Origin: Pelistega ratti | GTDB taxonomy: Bacteria; Pseudomonadota; Gammaproteobacteria; Burkholderiales; Burkholderiaceae_B | Reading direction: 5' to 3' | Length of the DNA: 64,000 bases | Assembly (NCBI RefSeq): GCF_009833965.1 | Contig: NZ_CP047165.1 | Coordinates: forward strand, 1,860,001-1,924,000 | Part shown: piece after piece, positions 56,446 to 64,000 of the stretch | How positions within the stretch are numbered: position 1 is the stretch's first letter | How the letters are laid out: every line of letters begins with the position of its first letter | Made by a program: the position numbers and the translations under genes | Notes under the pieces: model-generated | What the model saw: only the letters and a program-made list of their open reading frames with translations | Databases searched by the model: none | What the model was told of the DNA's origin: nothing

Positions 56446-57657
56446 ATGAAAAAGGAAGAATTGCTTGAACTGCTTCAAAACGGAGAGAATTCAGGTATTG
56501 AATTTAAACGAGATGATATTCGTCCAGAACAATTAGCCAAAGAAATTGTTGCCTTAGCTAACTTTCAAGGAGGTAAGATTCTTCTTGGTGTAGAGGACGA
56601 TGGTTCGGTCTCAGGGATTCAACGAGAAAATCTTGAAGAGTGGGTAATGAATGTTTTTCGAGATAAAATTCATCCAACAATTCTACCCTTTTATGAAATA
56701 GTCAAGTGGGATAATAATAAATCAATCGCTATTATTTCATTTCCTCAGGGTACGGCAAAACCTTATGTTTTAAGAGATAAAGGGCGAGAAGAGATTTATA
56801 TCCGTATGGGTTCTACCTCTACACTGGCAACAAGAGAGCAAATTGGTCGTTTATATGAAATTGGAGGTATCTTACACACTGAATTATTGGCTGTACCACG
56901 GACGGATATGCAATGTTTGGACTTTGTCCGCTTAGAAAATTATTTGAGAGAAGTTTTGCATGACCCAAGTATTCCTATATCTGAAAAAGAATGGCAAGAT
57001 CGGTTGCTGGCATTAGGTTTTTTGACTGAAGTGGCAGAAACCGTTTACTGTACCATTGCTGGGCTTGTGCTGTTTGGTAAGCGTCCTCGGCGTTATTTAC
57101 GACAAGCAGGTATTAGAGTAATGGCATTTGATACCTTAGATAAAGACTATAAAGCAAAACTAGATGTTATTCTTGATGCCCCACTCGTTGCCCGAAAAGA
57201 AGTAGATGGACAAATTATCGATGGTGGACTGATTGAAAAAGTAATGGAGACTATTATTCCTTTTATTACAGAACAAACAGATAATATTACACCAGACCTT
57301 AGAAGAGAAATTATTAGGTATTATCCTCTTGAGGCAATCCGTGAAATGCTTTTAAATGCCTTTGCGCACAGAGATTGGACAAGATTTGAAGATATTGAGC
57401 TAGTTATTTATGCTAATCGGCTTGAGCTACTTAGCCCTGGACGATTACCTAATTCAATGACGATTGAAAAGATGAAAGCAGGGCAACGCTCTCCCCGTAA
57501 CCCGATTATTATGGAAGTTTTAAGAGATTATGGTTATGTGGACGCACGAGGAATGGGTGTAAGAACCAAAATTATGCCTTTAGTGAAAGCAGCGAGCGGT
57601 AAAGAGCCAGAGTTTGTTTTAACCGAAGATTATTTGAAAACAATCATCTATCGATAA
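56446..57657 (+). CDS. AlbA_2 domain / GHKL-type ATPase protein
   Basis: 403-residue protein. The N-terminal AlbA_2 (Schlafen AAA_4-like) domain (about 10-125) shows GIEFKRDD, KEIVALANFQGGKILLGVEDDG and YIRMGSTSTLA. The C-terminal part (about 275-395) is the ATPase domain found in RecG-related regulators, with EAIREMLLNAFAHRDW (N box), LLSPGRLPNSM and ARGMGVRTK (G box). There is no helicase domain, although such proteins are often annotated as RecG-like transcriptional regulators. It precedes an ADP-ribosylglycohydrolase by 111 bp. Function unknown; an accessory or defence-related role is possible. Confidence 0.85.
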   Translation: MKKEELLELLQNGENSGIEFKRDDIRPEQLAKEIVALANFQGGKILLGVEDDGSVSGIQRENLEEWVMNVFRDKIHPTILPFYEIVKWDNNKSIAIISFPQGTAKPYVLRDKGREEIYIRMGSTSTLATREQIGRLYEIGGILHTELLAVPRTDMQCLDFVRLENYLREVLHDPSIPISEKEWQDRLLALGFLTEVAETVYCTIAGLVLFGKRPRRYLRQAGIRVMAFDTLDKDYKAKLDVILDAPLVARKEVDGQIIDGGLIEKVMETIIPFITEQTDNITPDLRREIIRYYPLEAIREMLLNAFAHRDWTRFEDIELVIYANRLELLSPGRLPNSMTIEKMKAGQRSPRNPIIMEVLRDYGYVDARGMGVRTKIMPLVKAASGKEPEFVLTEDYLKTIIYR

Positions 57658-57768
57658 AATTAGTTGTATTTTTGTAAAAACTAACAATATTATTTTGTAA
57701 CGACACAACCTGTCACTTGAATCGTTATACTAGCTTATATGTAATAACACGATTTATAAGGAAGTTTT

Positions 57769-58539
57769 ATGTTAGGTGCAATTATAGGTGATGTGGTAGG
57801 ATCTCGTTTTGAGTTTAATAATTACAAAGCAACAGATTTTGAGTTAATAACACCAAATTGTCGGTTTACAGATGATACGGTATGTACGATTGCCGTAGCA
57901 GATTGGTTAAACCACGGCGCAAAAGAAGACTTAGTAGAGAGAATGCGTTATTGGGGACAGCAATACTATAATGTAGGATATGGTCCAACGTTTTATCAGT
58001 GGCTTAATCCTGCCATTGAGCCACAACCTTATAATAGCTGGGGAAATGGTTCAGCAATGCGGGTATCCCCCGTAGGGTGGGTATTTAATACACTCGAAGA
58101 AACTCTTGATTATGCAAAGCGTTCTGCTGAAATTACCCATAATCACCCAGAAGGGATTAAAGGGGCGCAAGCGACTGCGGCAGCTATCTTTCTAGCGAGA
58201 ACAACAAAAGATAAAGCTAGAATCAAAACATATATTGAACAAACTTTTGGCTATAACTTATCACAGACGTGTGATGACATTCGTCCTACCTATGTGTTTA
58301 ATGAAAGCTGCCAAGATACTGTACCACAAGCGATAGTGGCATTTTTAGAAAGTGATGACTTTGAACATGCTATTCGTCTTGCTGTTTCTTTAGGTGGAGA
58401 TAGTGATACGCTTGCAGCGATTACAGGGTCAATTGCAGAAGCCTACTATCAGCAAATTCCAGAAGAAATTGAAGATAAAATAAGAGCGATGCTTCCTCAA
58501 CCCTTTTTAGTTGTTCTGGATAATATGTGTAAGGAATAA
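57769..58539 (+). CDS. ADP-ribosylglycohydrolase family protein
   Basis: 256-residue DraG/ARH-family hydrolase. The metal-binding residues are visible: GAIIGDVVGSRFE at the start, FTDDTVCTIAV (Asp pair) and GGDSDTLAAITGSIAEAYY near the C-terminus. DraG-type enzymes remove ADP-ribose from proteins or nucleic acids. No ADP-ribosyltransferase is encoded nearby, so its partner is elsewhere or it is an orphan. It lies on the same strand as the AlbA_2 protein, possibly as a pair. Confidence 0.92.
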   Translation: MLGAIIGDVVGSRFEFNNYKATDFELITPNCRFTDDTVCTIAVADWLNHGAKEDLVERMRYWGQQYYNVGYGPTFYQWLNPAIEPQPYNSWGNGSAMRVSPVGWVFNTLEETLDYAKRSAEITHNHPEGIKGAQATAAAIFLARTTKDKARIKTYIEQTFGYNLSQTCDDIRPTYVFNESCQDTVPQAIVAFLESDDFEHAIRLAVSLGGDSDTLAAITGSIAEAYYQQIPEEIEDKIRAMLPQPFLVVLDNMCKE

Positions 58540-58631
58540 GGATTGATAAAGGGTTGATATTGGTATGGCTAATTCAGCCCTTTTCTTTTGAAAGCAAGTT
58601 ATTAAGAGAGTCATCCGTATCATCAAAAATA

Positions 58632-58663
58632 AATAAGCGAGTAAGTATTATTTTACTCGCTTA
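58632..58663. terminator. Bidirectional terminator between the ADP-ribosylglycohydrolase and nitroreductase genes
   Basis: ATAAGCGAGTAA pairs perfectly with TTACTCGCTTAT across an eight-base loop in the convergent gap. A/T flanks on both sides. Confidence 0.85.
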
Positions 58664-58742
58664 TATTCATTTTGAGATAGGGTGTATTATTTACGCTTTA
58701 TCATCAATAAGTTATCTTTTTAGATAAGGTTTATTAATATTT

Positions 58743-59489
58743 TTAACGCTTGGCAAACCCTTGCTTTTGTAGGAAAGGTAGAATACCAGGACGTACTTCT
58801 GTACAAAGATTATTACGAATCTGATCGCTCCAACTGAGGTCTAAATTACTACGCTCTTTGTAGTATGTTTTAACAACATCATCATATGTTTTTAGTGCTT
58901 CTTCTGGTGCGGCTTGATAGGTATTTTCAGAAACAATAACATTAGCCGGTAAGCGAGGACGTTGGTTGGTTTCTTGGTCGGGATAGCCTAGGCACATACC
59001 GAATAAAGGAACAACTCCTTGAGGAATAGAAAGAATATCCGCCACACCTTGTATATCATTACGAAGGCTACCAATATAAACACCGCCTAAACCGAGTGAT
59101 TCGGCTGTTAATAATACATTTTGTGCCAAAATTCCTGTATCAATTGCACCGATAAGTAGCACTTCTGTCCAGTCCACTTGTGCATCAGGCGCAAGTTGAA
59201 GATGGCGTTTAGCATCTAAGCAAAATACAAGAAATTCTGCACAATGCTCAACATAAGCATGTCCCATTTTACCTTGGTAGGCATTGGCACAGATTTGACG
59301 AATTTTTTTGCGTTTTTCTATATCTGTTACACGAATAATACTGACGTTTTGCATATAGCTAGAGGTAGAAGCCATTTGTCCCGCTTGAATAATAGCGGCT
59401 AAAACATCAGCAGGAATGGCTTCATTTTTAAAACGGCGGATAGAGCGGTGTGCTAGTGCAGTTTCTAGTGTAGGAAGGCTTTTTAGCAT
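58743..59489 (-). CDS. nfsA: NfsA-like oxygen-insensitive NADPH nitroreductase
   Basis: 248-residue flavoenzyme of the nitroreductase superfamily, NfsA/FRP branch: HRSIRRFKNEAIP at the start (FMN phosphate binding), AGQMASTSSYMQNVSIIRV, GLGGVYIGSLRNDI and MCLGYPDQ. It reduces nitro compounds and quinones with NADPH in two-electron steps. Length and motifs match NfsA better than NfsB (about 217 residues). It is transcribed alone and converges with the ADP-ribosylglycohydrolase gene. Confidence 0.88.
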   Translation of the reverse strand: MLKSLPTLETALAHRSIRRFKNEAIPADVLAAIIQAGQMASTSSYMQNVSIIRVTDIEKRKKIRQICANAYQGKMGHAYVEHCAEFLVFCLDAKRHLQLAPDAQVDWTEVLLIGAIDTGILAQNVLLTAESLGLGGVYIGSLRNDIQGVADILSIPQGVVPLFGMCLGYPDQETNQRPRLPANVIVSENTYQAAPEEALKTYDDVVKTYYKERSNLDLSWSDQIRNNLCTEVRPGILPFLQKQGFAKR

Positions 59490-59713
59490 AAGGTGTCCTT
59501 TATAAGAAAATATATTCTAATCACTATTCTACTTAATATAAAAATAAGTATTGTTGTTATAGCTATGTACTGCGTATAAGATAAGCAATTATACTTTTTA
59601 AAAAGTCATTGATTGATAAAAAATAGGTGTTACTTAGGTAAAAATATGTAGATTTACTATTCTTTTTAGCGGCTATCTCTCCCATACTAAGAAATGGTGT
59701 ATATGAAAGAGAA

Positions 59714-59744
59714 AAAAGGTAAGAAAGTGTATTTCCTACCTTTT
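59714..59744 (-). terminator. Terminator after the class III aminotransferase gene
   Basis: AAAAGGTA..GAAA pairs with TTTC..TACCTTTT with one mismatch. On the minus strand it ends in CCTTTTTTC, 15 bp after the aminotransferase stop. Confidence 0.8.
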
Positions 59745-59758
59745 AAATTGATCATAAA

Positions 59759-61063
59759 TTATGCCATTTGGCTAAGAACGGTATCATAAATAGCCAATGC
59801 CTGATGAATTTGTGCTTCTGTTACGATAAGTGGTGGAGCAACATGGATACGATTTTCTGCGATAAAGGGTAGTAAACCATTATCAAGACAGAGTTGTTTT
59901 ACCTTATTCATTTCTGCTAAGGTGAATTTAGTTTTTTGTTCTGGGTTGCTCACTAACTCAATCGCCCAGAATAAACCAATGCCACGAACTTCACCAATAA
60001 TAGCGTGTTTTTGTGCCAATGTTTTTAAGCCTGTAGCTAGGATTTCACCCATTTTTTCGGCATTTTCTACCATTTTTTCTTCTTGCATGGCAGTGATATT
60101 CGCTACAATAGATGCCATAGCAAGAGGATGTCCTGAGTAAGTCAAACCACCGGGGAAATATTTATCATCAAAATATTGACTAATGGCATCAGAAATAATC
60201 ACACCACCTACGGGAATATAACCAGAATTGACACCTTTTGCAAAAGTGATCAAATCAGGTGTTACGCCTTCATAGTGTTCTTGTGCAAACCATTTACCTG
60301 TACGACCAAAGCCAACCATCACTTCGTCAAGAATGAGCATAATACCAAATTCATCACATAATTGACGAACGCCTTGTACATAGCCTTTGGGGGGTACAAA
60401 AACACCCGCTGTTCCAGGAATGCTTTCAAGTAGAATGCAGGCAATATTAGCAGGGTTTTCACATTCTACGATACGACGTAAATGGTGTAATGCTCTTTCG
60501 CATTCTTCTTGTTCAGTAGATGACCAAAATTCTGAACGATAGAGATAAGGTCCAAAGAAATGGACATGATCCTGTGCATATTCATTATTAAAGCGGCGAG
60601 TATCGCCTGTTGCACTAATAGCGGCACCTGTATTGCCATGATAAGAACGATAGGCAGATAAAACCTTACGTCTTCCTGTAAATAAGCGTGCCATGCGGAT
60701 AGCATTTTCAATAGCATCGGCTCCAGCATTCGTAAAAAAGATTTTCTTAAACCCCTTGGGCGCAACTTCTAGAATCTTTTGTGCGGCTAATCCACGCGCT
60801 TTATTAGCATGAGCAGGGGAAATAGTACATAGTTCTTGTGCTTGTTGGATAATACCTTCAATGACTTTGGGGTGTTGATGCCCTACATTGGTATTGACGA
60901 GTTGGCTACTGAAATCTAAATATTCTTTACCGTCATAATCAATGAGTACGCAACCTTTACCTGTTTTGAACGCTAAGGGGTTGAGTTGGTTTTGCACTGA
61001 CCAAGAGTGAAAAACATGATGAATATCGGATTGAATAATAGATTGATTGGTATCTGCTGACAT
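59759..61063 (-). CDS. Class III PLP-dependent aminotransferase
   Basis: 434-residue fold-type-I transaminase. It has TNAGADAIENAIRMAR (phosphate-binding glycine/alanine), YHGNTG, the cofactor aspartate in LILDEVMVGFGRTGKW (Asp246) and PLP lysine Lys276 in FAKGVNSGYIPVGG. The family includes omega-amino acid:pyruvate, taurine:pyruvate and 4-aminobutyrate transaminases; the order of motifs does not decide the substrate. It lies upstream of glmS on the other side of a hairpin, without a pathway partner nearby. Confidence 0.85.
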   Translation of the reverse strand: MSADTNQSIIQSDIHHVFHSWSVQNQLNPLAFKTGKGCVLIDYDGKEYLDFSSQLVNTNVGHQHPKVIEGIIQQAQELCTISPAHANKARGLAAQKILEVAPKGFKKIFFTNAGADAIENAIRMARLFTGRRKVLSAYRSYHGNTGAAISATGDTRRFNNEYAQDHVHFFGPYLYRSEFWSSTEQEECERALHHLRRIVECENPANIACILLESIPGTAGVFVPPKGYVQGVRQLCDEFGIMLILDEVMVGFGRTGKWFAQEHYEGVTPDLITFAKGVNSGYIPVGGVIISDAISQYFDDKYFPGGLTYSGHPLAMASIVANITAMQEEKMVENAEKMGEILATGLKTLAQKHAIIGEVRGIGLFWAIELVSNPEQKTKFTLAEMNKVKQLCLDNGLLPFIAENRIHVAPPLIVTEAQIHQALAIYDTVLSQMA

Positions 61064-61103
61064 AAGTAAGCTCCATGAATAGTTGTCTCTACCATAATAT
61101 AGT

Positions 61104-61144
61104 AAGCCTAAGTCATTTACTTGACAAGTAAATAAGTTAGGCTT
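61104..61144 (-). terminator. Branched hairpin downstream of glmS
   Basis: AAGCCTAA (61104-61111) and TTAGGCTT (61137-61144) enclose ATTTACTT/AAGTAAAT. It begins 28 bp after the glmS stop on the minus strand; the U tail is short. Confidence 0.55.
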
Positions 61145-61171
61145 TAGGGTTAGTGCTAGGGCAGTAAAGCC

Positions 61172-63004
61172 TTATTCTACTGTAACGCTTTTGGCTAAAT
61201 TACGCGGTTTATCAACATCAGTTCCTCGAGAAACAGCAGTGTGATAAGCCAATAATTGTAGTGTGATAGTGTGTAGAATAGGGGATAATTTACCATAATG
61301 CTCAGGCATACGGATAACGTGTATGCCCTTACTATTGGTCATTTGGGTATCTGTATCGGCAAAGACGTAAAGTTCACCGCCTCGTGCAGCAACTTCCTGC
61401 ATATTTGATTTAAGTTTTTCTAAAAGCTCATCATTAGGGGCAATGATAACAACAGGCATCGCTTCTGTAACAAGAGCGAGTGGACCATGTTTTAGCTCTC
61501 CTGCAGGGTATGCTTCGGCATGAATATAACTGATTTCTTTGAGTTTTAATGCGCCTTCTAAGGCAATAGGATAGTGCATCCCCCTACCAAGAAAGAGCAC
61601 ATTTTCTTTAGGGACAAAGCGATCTGCCCATGCCATAATCTGTGGTTCTAAGGCAAGTGTTGCGGTAATAGCAGAGGGTAGATGTCGTAATTGTTTGAGG
61701 TAACTGTCTTCTTGCTCTACAGAGAGATAACCTTTAACTTTAGCTAAGCACACTGAAAGCATGAATAAGGCAACGAGCTGTGTTGTAAAGGCTTTGGTAG
61801 AAGCAACACCCACCTCAACACCTGCTCTTGTAATATAGTTGAGCTTACATTCGCGTACCATAGCACTACTGGCGACATTACAAATAGTGAGGGTATTTTC
61901 CATGCCTAGCTGATGAGCGTGTTTTAAGGCGGCTAAGGTATCAGCCGTTTCACCTGATTGGGAAATGGTGATAACCAGTGTTTTAGGGTTAGGTACGCTA
62001 TCACGATAGCGGTATTCGCTGGCGATTTCAACATTAACAGGTATTTTTGCCATTGACTCTATCCAGTAACGGGCAGTCATTCCTGCATAATAAGAAGTAC
62101 CGCAAGCAAGGATCAGTATATTATCAATATGTTTGAACATAGTATTGGCTTCTTCACCAAATAAAGCAGGTACGATATCATCTACATCTTGTAAAGTATC
62201 GGCAATTGCACGTGGTTGCTCAAAGATTTCTTTTTGCATATAGTGACGATACGGCCCTAAATCTGCGGCAGCGGTATAGGCAGTAACGGTATGTACTTTG
62301 CGTTCAACAGCTTGTAATTGACTATCAACAATCCAGACATTAGAGACTTGTAAATCAGCAATATCGCCATCTTCCAAATAAATAATTTGATCCGTTGTGC
62401 CTGCTAAGGCAAGAGCATCTGAAGCAAGAAAATTCTCATGTTGACCAATCCCAATGACGAGAGGAGAACCTTGACGAGCACAAATAATACGGTGAGGTTC
62501 ATCACGGCAAAGTACAGCAAAGGCATAAGCACCTGTTAAGCGAGAAACCGCTTGTTGTACTGTATCAAATAAGTCGCCGTTGTATAGATGGTTGATTAAA
62601 TGAGCAATGACTTCGGTATCGGTTTGACTTTCAAAAACAAAGCCTTGAGCGGTTAGTTCTGCTCGTAGTTCTTCGTAGTTTTCAATAATGCCGTTATGAA
62701 CAAGTCCAATACGAGGTGAGCCTTTGTCTTGCCCTGAAAAATGGGGGTGTGCATTATAAGTAGCTGGTGCACCATGTGTTGCCCAACGGGTATGGGCAAT
62801 GCCTGTAAAGCCTTGGATATGATCTTTTTTGACTTGTTCATCAAGTTCGGCGACACGGTGGGTGCTACGAGTACGGCGTAATTCTCCATCCATATATACT
62901 GCAACACCGCAAGAGTCATAACCTCGATACTCTAAACGACGTAAGCCTTCTACTAAAACTGGGGTAATATCTCTTTGTGCTACAGCACCAACAATTCCAC
63001 ACAT
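61172..63004 (-). CDS. glmS: Glutamine:fructose-6-phosphate amidotransferase GlmS
   Basis: Makes glucosamine 6-phosphate for cell wall and LPS. The ATG at 63004 exposes the catalytic Cys2 after removal of Met ([12 protein letters not shown]), has GGAGAA upstream and gives 610 residues, the family's size; the TTG-led reading from 63016 would bury the cysteine and is rejected. The N-terminal glutaminase domain (1-240) includes [13 protein letters not shown] and HTRWATHG; two SIS domains (about 285-610) include [18 protein letters not shown] and the C-terminal KSVTVE. No glmS ribozyme is present. RapZ in this window is a known regulator type. Confidence 0.97.
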   Translation of the reverse strand: MCGIVGAVAQRDITPVLVEGLRRLEYRGYDSCGVAVYMDGELRRTRSTHRVAELDEQVKKDHIQGFTGIAHTRWATHGAPATYNAHPHFSGQDKGSPRIGLVHNGIIENYEELRAELTAQGFVFESQTDTEVIAHLINHLYNGDLFDTVQQAVSRLTGAYAFAVLCRDEPHRIICARQGSPLVIGIGQHENFLASDALALAGTTDQIIYLEDGDIADLQVSNVWIVDSQLQAVERKVHTVTAYTAAADLGPYRHYMQKEIFEQPRAIADTLQDVDDIVPALFGEEANTMFKHIDNILILACGTSYYAGMTARYWIESMAKIPVNVEIASEYRYRDSVPNPKTLVITISQSGETADTLAALKHAHQLGMENTLTICNVASSAMVRECKLNYITRAGVEVGVASTKAFTTQLVALFMLSVCLAKVKGYLSVEQEDSYLKQLRHLPSAITATLALEPQIMAWADRFVPKENVLFLGRGMHYPIALEGALKLKEISYIHAEAYPAGELKHGPLALVTEAMPVVIIAPNDELLEKLKSNMQEVAARGGELYVFADTDTQMTNSKGIHVIRMPEHYGKLSPILHTITLQLLAYHTAVSRGTDVDKPRNLAKSVTVE

Positions 63005-63273
63005 GGTGTTCTCCAAAAAATAGATATGCCTATTATGCTATAAAAATAAGAAATTTAATTTTATTTTTTAATTAAATTATTTTAATTTATTTCATTGTAT
63101 AATATAATGGAATATTAATACATAATATTTATATTTTATGAAAGATTATTTCTTATTTTAATAGATGAACTTTCTAATAATAAAAGTTAATAGAAGTGGT
63201 TTTTGGGGAGTCCATGCCCTATATAAAAATAAATACTTAGTAAATATTTCATAGCTGATAGAGAGAAAATACA
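63005..63273. other. Divergent glmS/Lrp-family regulator region
   Basis: Very AT-rich, without a gene. It should carry both promoters; runs such as TATAATATAATG near 63098-63109 contain -10-like words on both strands. No ribozyme or riboswitch core was seen. Confidence 0.35.
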
Positions 63274-63744
63274 ATGGTGACATTAGATGATTTAGATAGA
63301 CGTATATTAGAACAGTTGCAAAGAGATGCTTCTTTAACGAATCAAGAATTAGCAGAAAAGGTATTTGCTTCTGCTCCTACCTGTTTAAGAAGAGTGCGTT
63401 CTTTGGAACAGATGGGGATTATTAAAAAGCGAGTGGCTTTATTAGATAGTGATAAACTTTCCCCTCGTTTAACAGCTATTGTTGAAATTAATTTAACACA
63501 ACAATCAGCTGAAGTCTTTAACACATTTGAGGCTTTATTGGTCAAAGAAGAGGCGATTAAACAATGTTACCGTGTCTCTAGTGGGCCTGATTTTATTGTT
63601 TTTATGCAAGTACCTCATATGAATGCTTATCATGATTTGGTCAGTCGATTATTTACAAGTATGCATCATGTGCGTAATATTCGTACCTTTTTTTCGACTC
63701 ATTGCAGCAAATTCGATACCAGTGTGGCTATTGAAGAATATTAA
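63274..63744 (+). CDS. Lrp/AsnC family transcriptional regulator
   Basis: 156-residue regulator with an N-terminal winged helix-turn-helix (LDRRILEQLQRDASLTNQEL, CLRRVRSLEQMGIIKKRVALL) and a C-terminal RAM/ACT-like effector-binding domain (about 70-150, including YRVSSGPDFIVFMQV). Lrp-family proteins usually sense amino acids. It is divergent from glmS; whether it controls glmS or another gene cannot be told. Confidence 0.93.
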   Translation: MVTLDDLDRRILEQLQRDASLTNQELAEKVFASAPTCLRRVRSLEQMGIIKKRVALLDSDKLSPRLTAIVEINLTQQSAEVFNTFEALLVKEEAIKQCYRVSSGPDFIVFMQVPHMNAYHDLVSRLFTSMHHVRNIRTFFSTHCSKFDTSVAIEEY

Positions 63745-63759
63745 GAATATGTTTTGTTA

Positions 63760-64000
63760 TTACTTTGTCGTATAATCTCTTGCACCAAAAATAGCACTAC
63801 CTATTCGTACTTCTGTTGCACCCTCTTTAATAGCAAGAGCATAATCACCACTCATACCCATCGATAAAACAGGTAAAGGAAGCCCTGTTTTTTGACGCAT
63901 TTTTTCTGCCAGTTCACTTGTTTGGCGAAAGCAAGCACGAACAATATCAGGGTTATTGCTATTTTCGGCAATGGTCATAAAGCCTTTAATATGTAGGGTA
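63760..64000 (-). CDS. YggS family PLP-binding protein, C-terminal part (cut by window edge)
   Basis: The minus-strand frame continues to the window end, giving about 79 C-terminal residues of a YggS/PLPBP protein. Motifs LHIKGFMTIAE, LPVLSMGMSGDY and VRIGSAIFGARDY are diagnostic of the family, which keeps PLP in balance in the cytoplasm. The N-terminal part with the PLP lysine lies beyond the window. It converges with the Lrp-type regulator gene with 15 bp between stops. Confidence 0.9.
   Translation of the reverse strand, partial: TLHIKGFMTIAENSNNPDIVRACFRQTSELAEKMRQKTGLPLPVLSMGMSGDYALAIKEGATEVRIGSAIFGARDYTTK

Noticed and set aside
63005..63150. glmS ribozyme upstream of glmS
   Set aside because: The leader lacks the ribozyme core, and this ribozyme is known from Gram-positive bacteria.
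1..64000. tRNA genes, IS elements, prophage genes, CRISPR arrays
   Set aside because: Intergenic regions were read on both strands; no cloverleaf with anticodon arm, transposase, integrase or regularly spaced repeat was seen.

Overview
The window is chromosomal DNA of an AT-rich betaproteobacterium, most likely from Alcaligenaceae (Burkholderiales). This rests on gene order: kdsD-kdsC-lptC-lptA-lptB, hpf-ptsN-hprK-rapZ, ubiE-Tim44-ubiJ-ubiB, rsmB-DUF4390-ntrY-response regulator-trkA-trkH, and yraN-diaA/gmhA-BON-argB are arrangements familiar from Bordetella-type genomes. The low GC and short gene set suggest a host-associated lineage of the Taylorella/Pelistega kind, but the genus is inferred, not proven. 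No rRNA or tRNA gene, IS, prophage or CRISPR array was recognised. Most of the window is core chromosome with a few accessory insertions.

Layout. 1-5.6 kb: the 5' end of a BtuB-like vitamin B12 receptor behind a cobalamin riboswitch, divergent from cobalamin-dependent methionine synthase metH and an MmyB-like regulator. 5.8-8.9 kb: an OmpA-family lipoprotein and the acetate permease pair yjcH-actP. 9.3-17.2 kb: two convergent TonB-dependent receptors, each behind a Fur-box-like sequence, then gamma-glutamyltransferase. 17.2-24.9 kb: a long minus-strand block with rlpA, rapZ, hprK, ptsN, hpf, then lptB-lptA-lptC-kdsC-kdsD for LPS export and Kdo synthesis. rpoN, expected between hpf and lptB, is absent. 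25-32.8 kb: apt, ilvA, the ubiquinone genes ubiE, ubiJ and ubiB with a Tim44-like protein, and heptose adenylyltransferase rfaE2. 33-37 kb: haem ABC transporter parts hmuV-hmuU, fmt, and a DinJ-YafQ type toxin-antitoxin pair. 37-46.8 kb: rimO, rsmB, DUF4390, ntrY, an NtrX-like regulator without AAA+ domain, trkA, trkH. 46.8-56.3 kb: trmL, comF-like, a BioC-like methyltransferase, an NhaC-type antiporter, the diaA-BON-TlpA-argB-HAD operon, yraN, rsmI. 56.4-58.5 kb: an accessory-looking pair, an AlbA_2/GHKL-ATPase protein and an ADP-ribosylglycohydrolase. 58.7-64 kb: nitroreductase, class III aminotransferase, glmS, an Lrp-type regulator, and the 3' part of a YggS-like gene.

How the parts connect. 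B12 import (btuB) and B12 use (metH) share one regulatory region. Iron and haem acquisition appears as two receptors plus hmuUV at separate loci, with possible Fur sites. The most notable structural result is a pair of matching losses: sigma-54 (rpoN) is gone from its usual place, and the partner regulator of NtrY has lost the AAA+ domain that would contact sigma-54 and keeps only receiver, linker and Fis-type helix-turn-helix.
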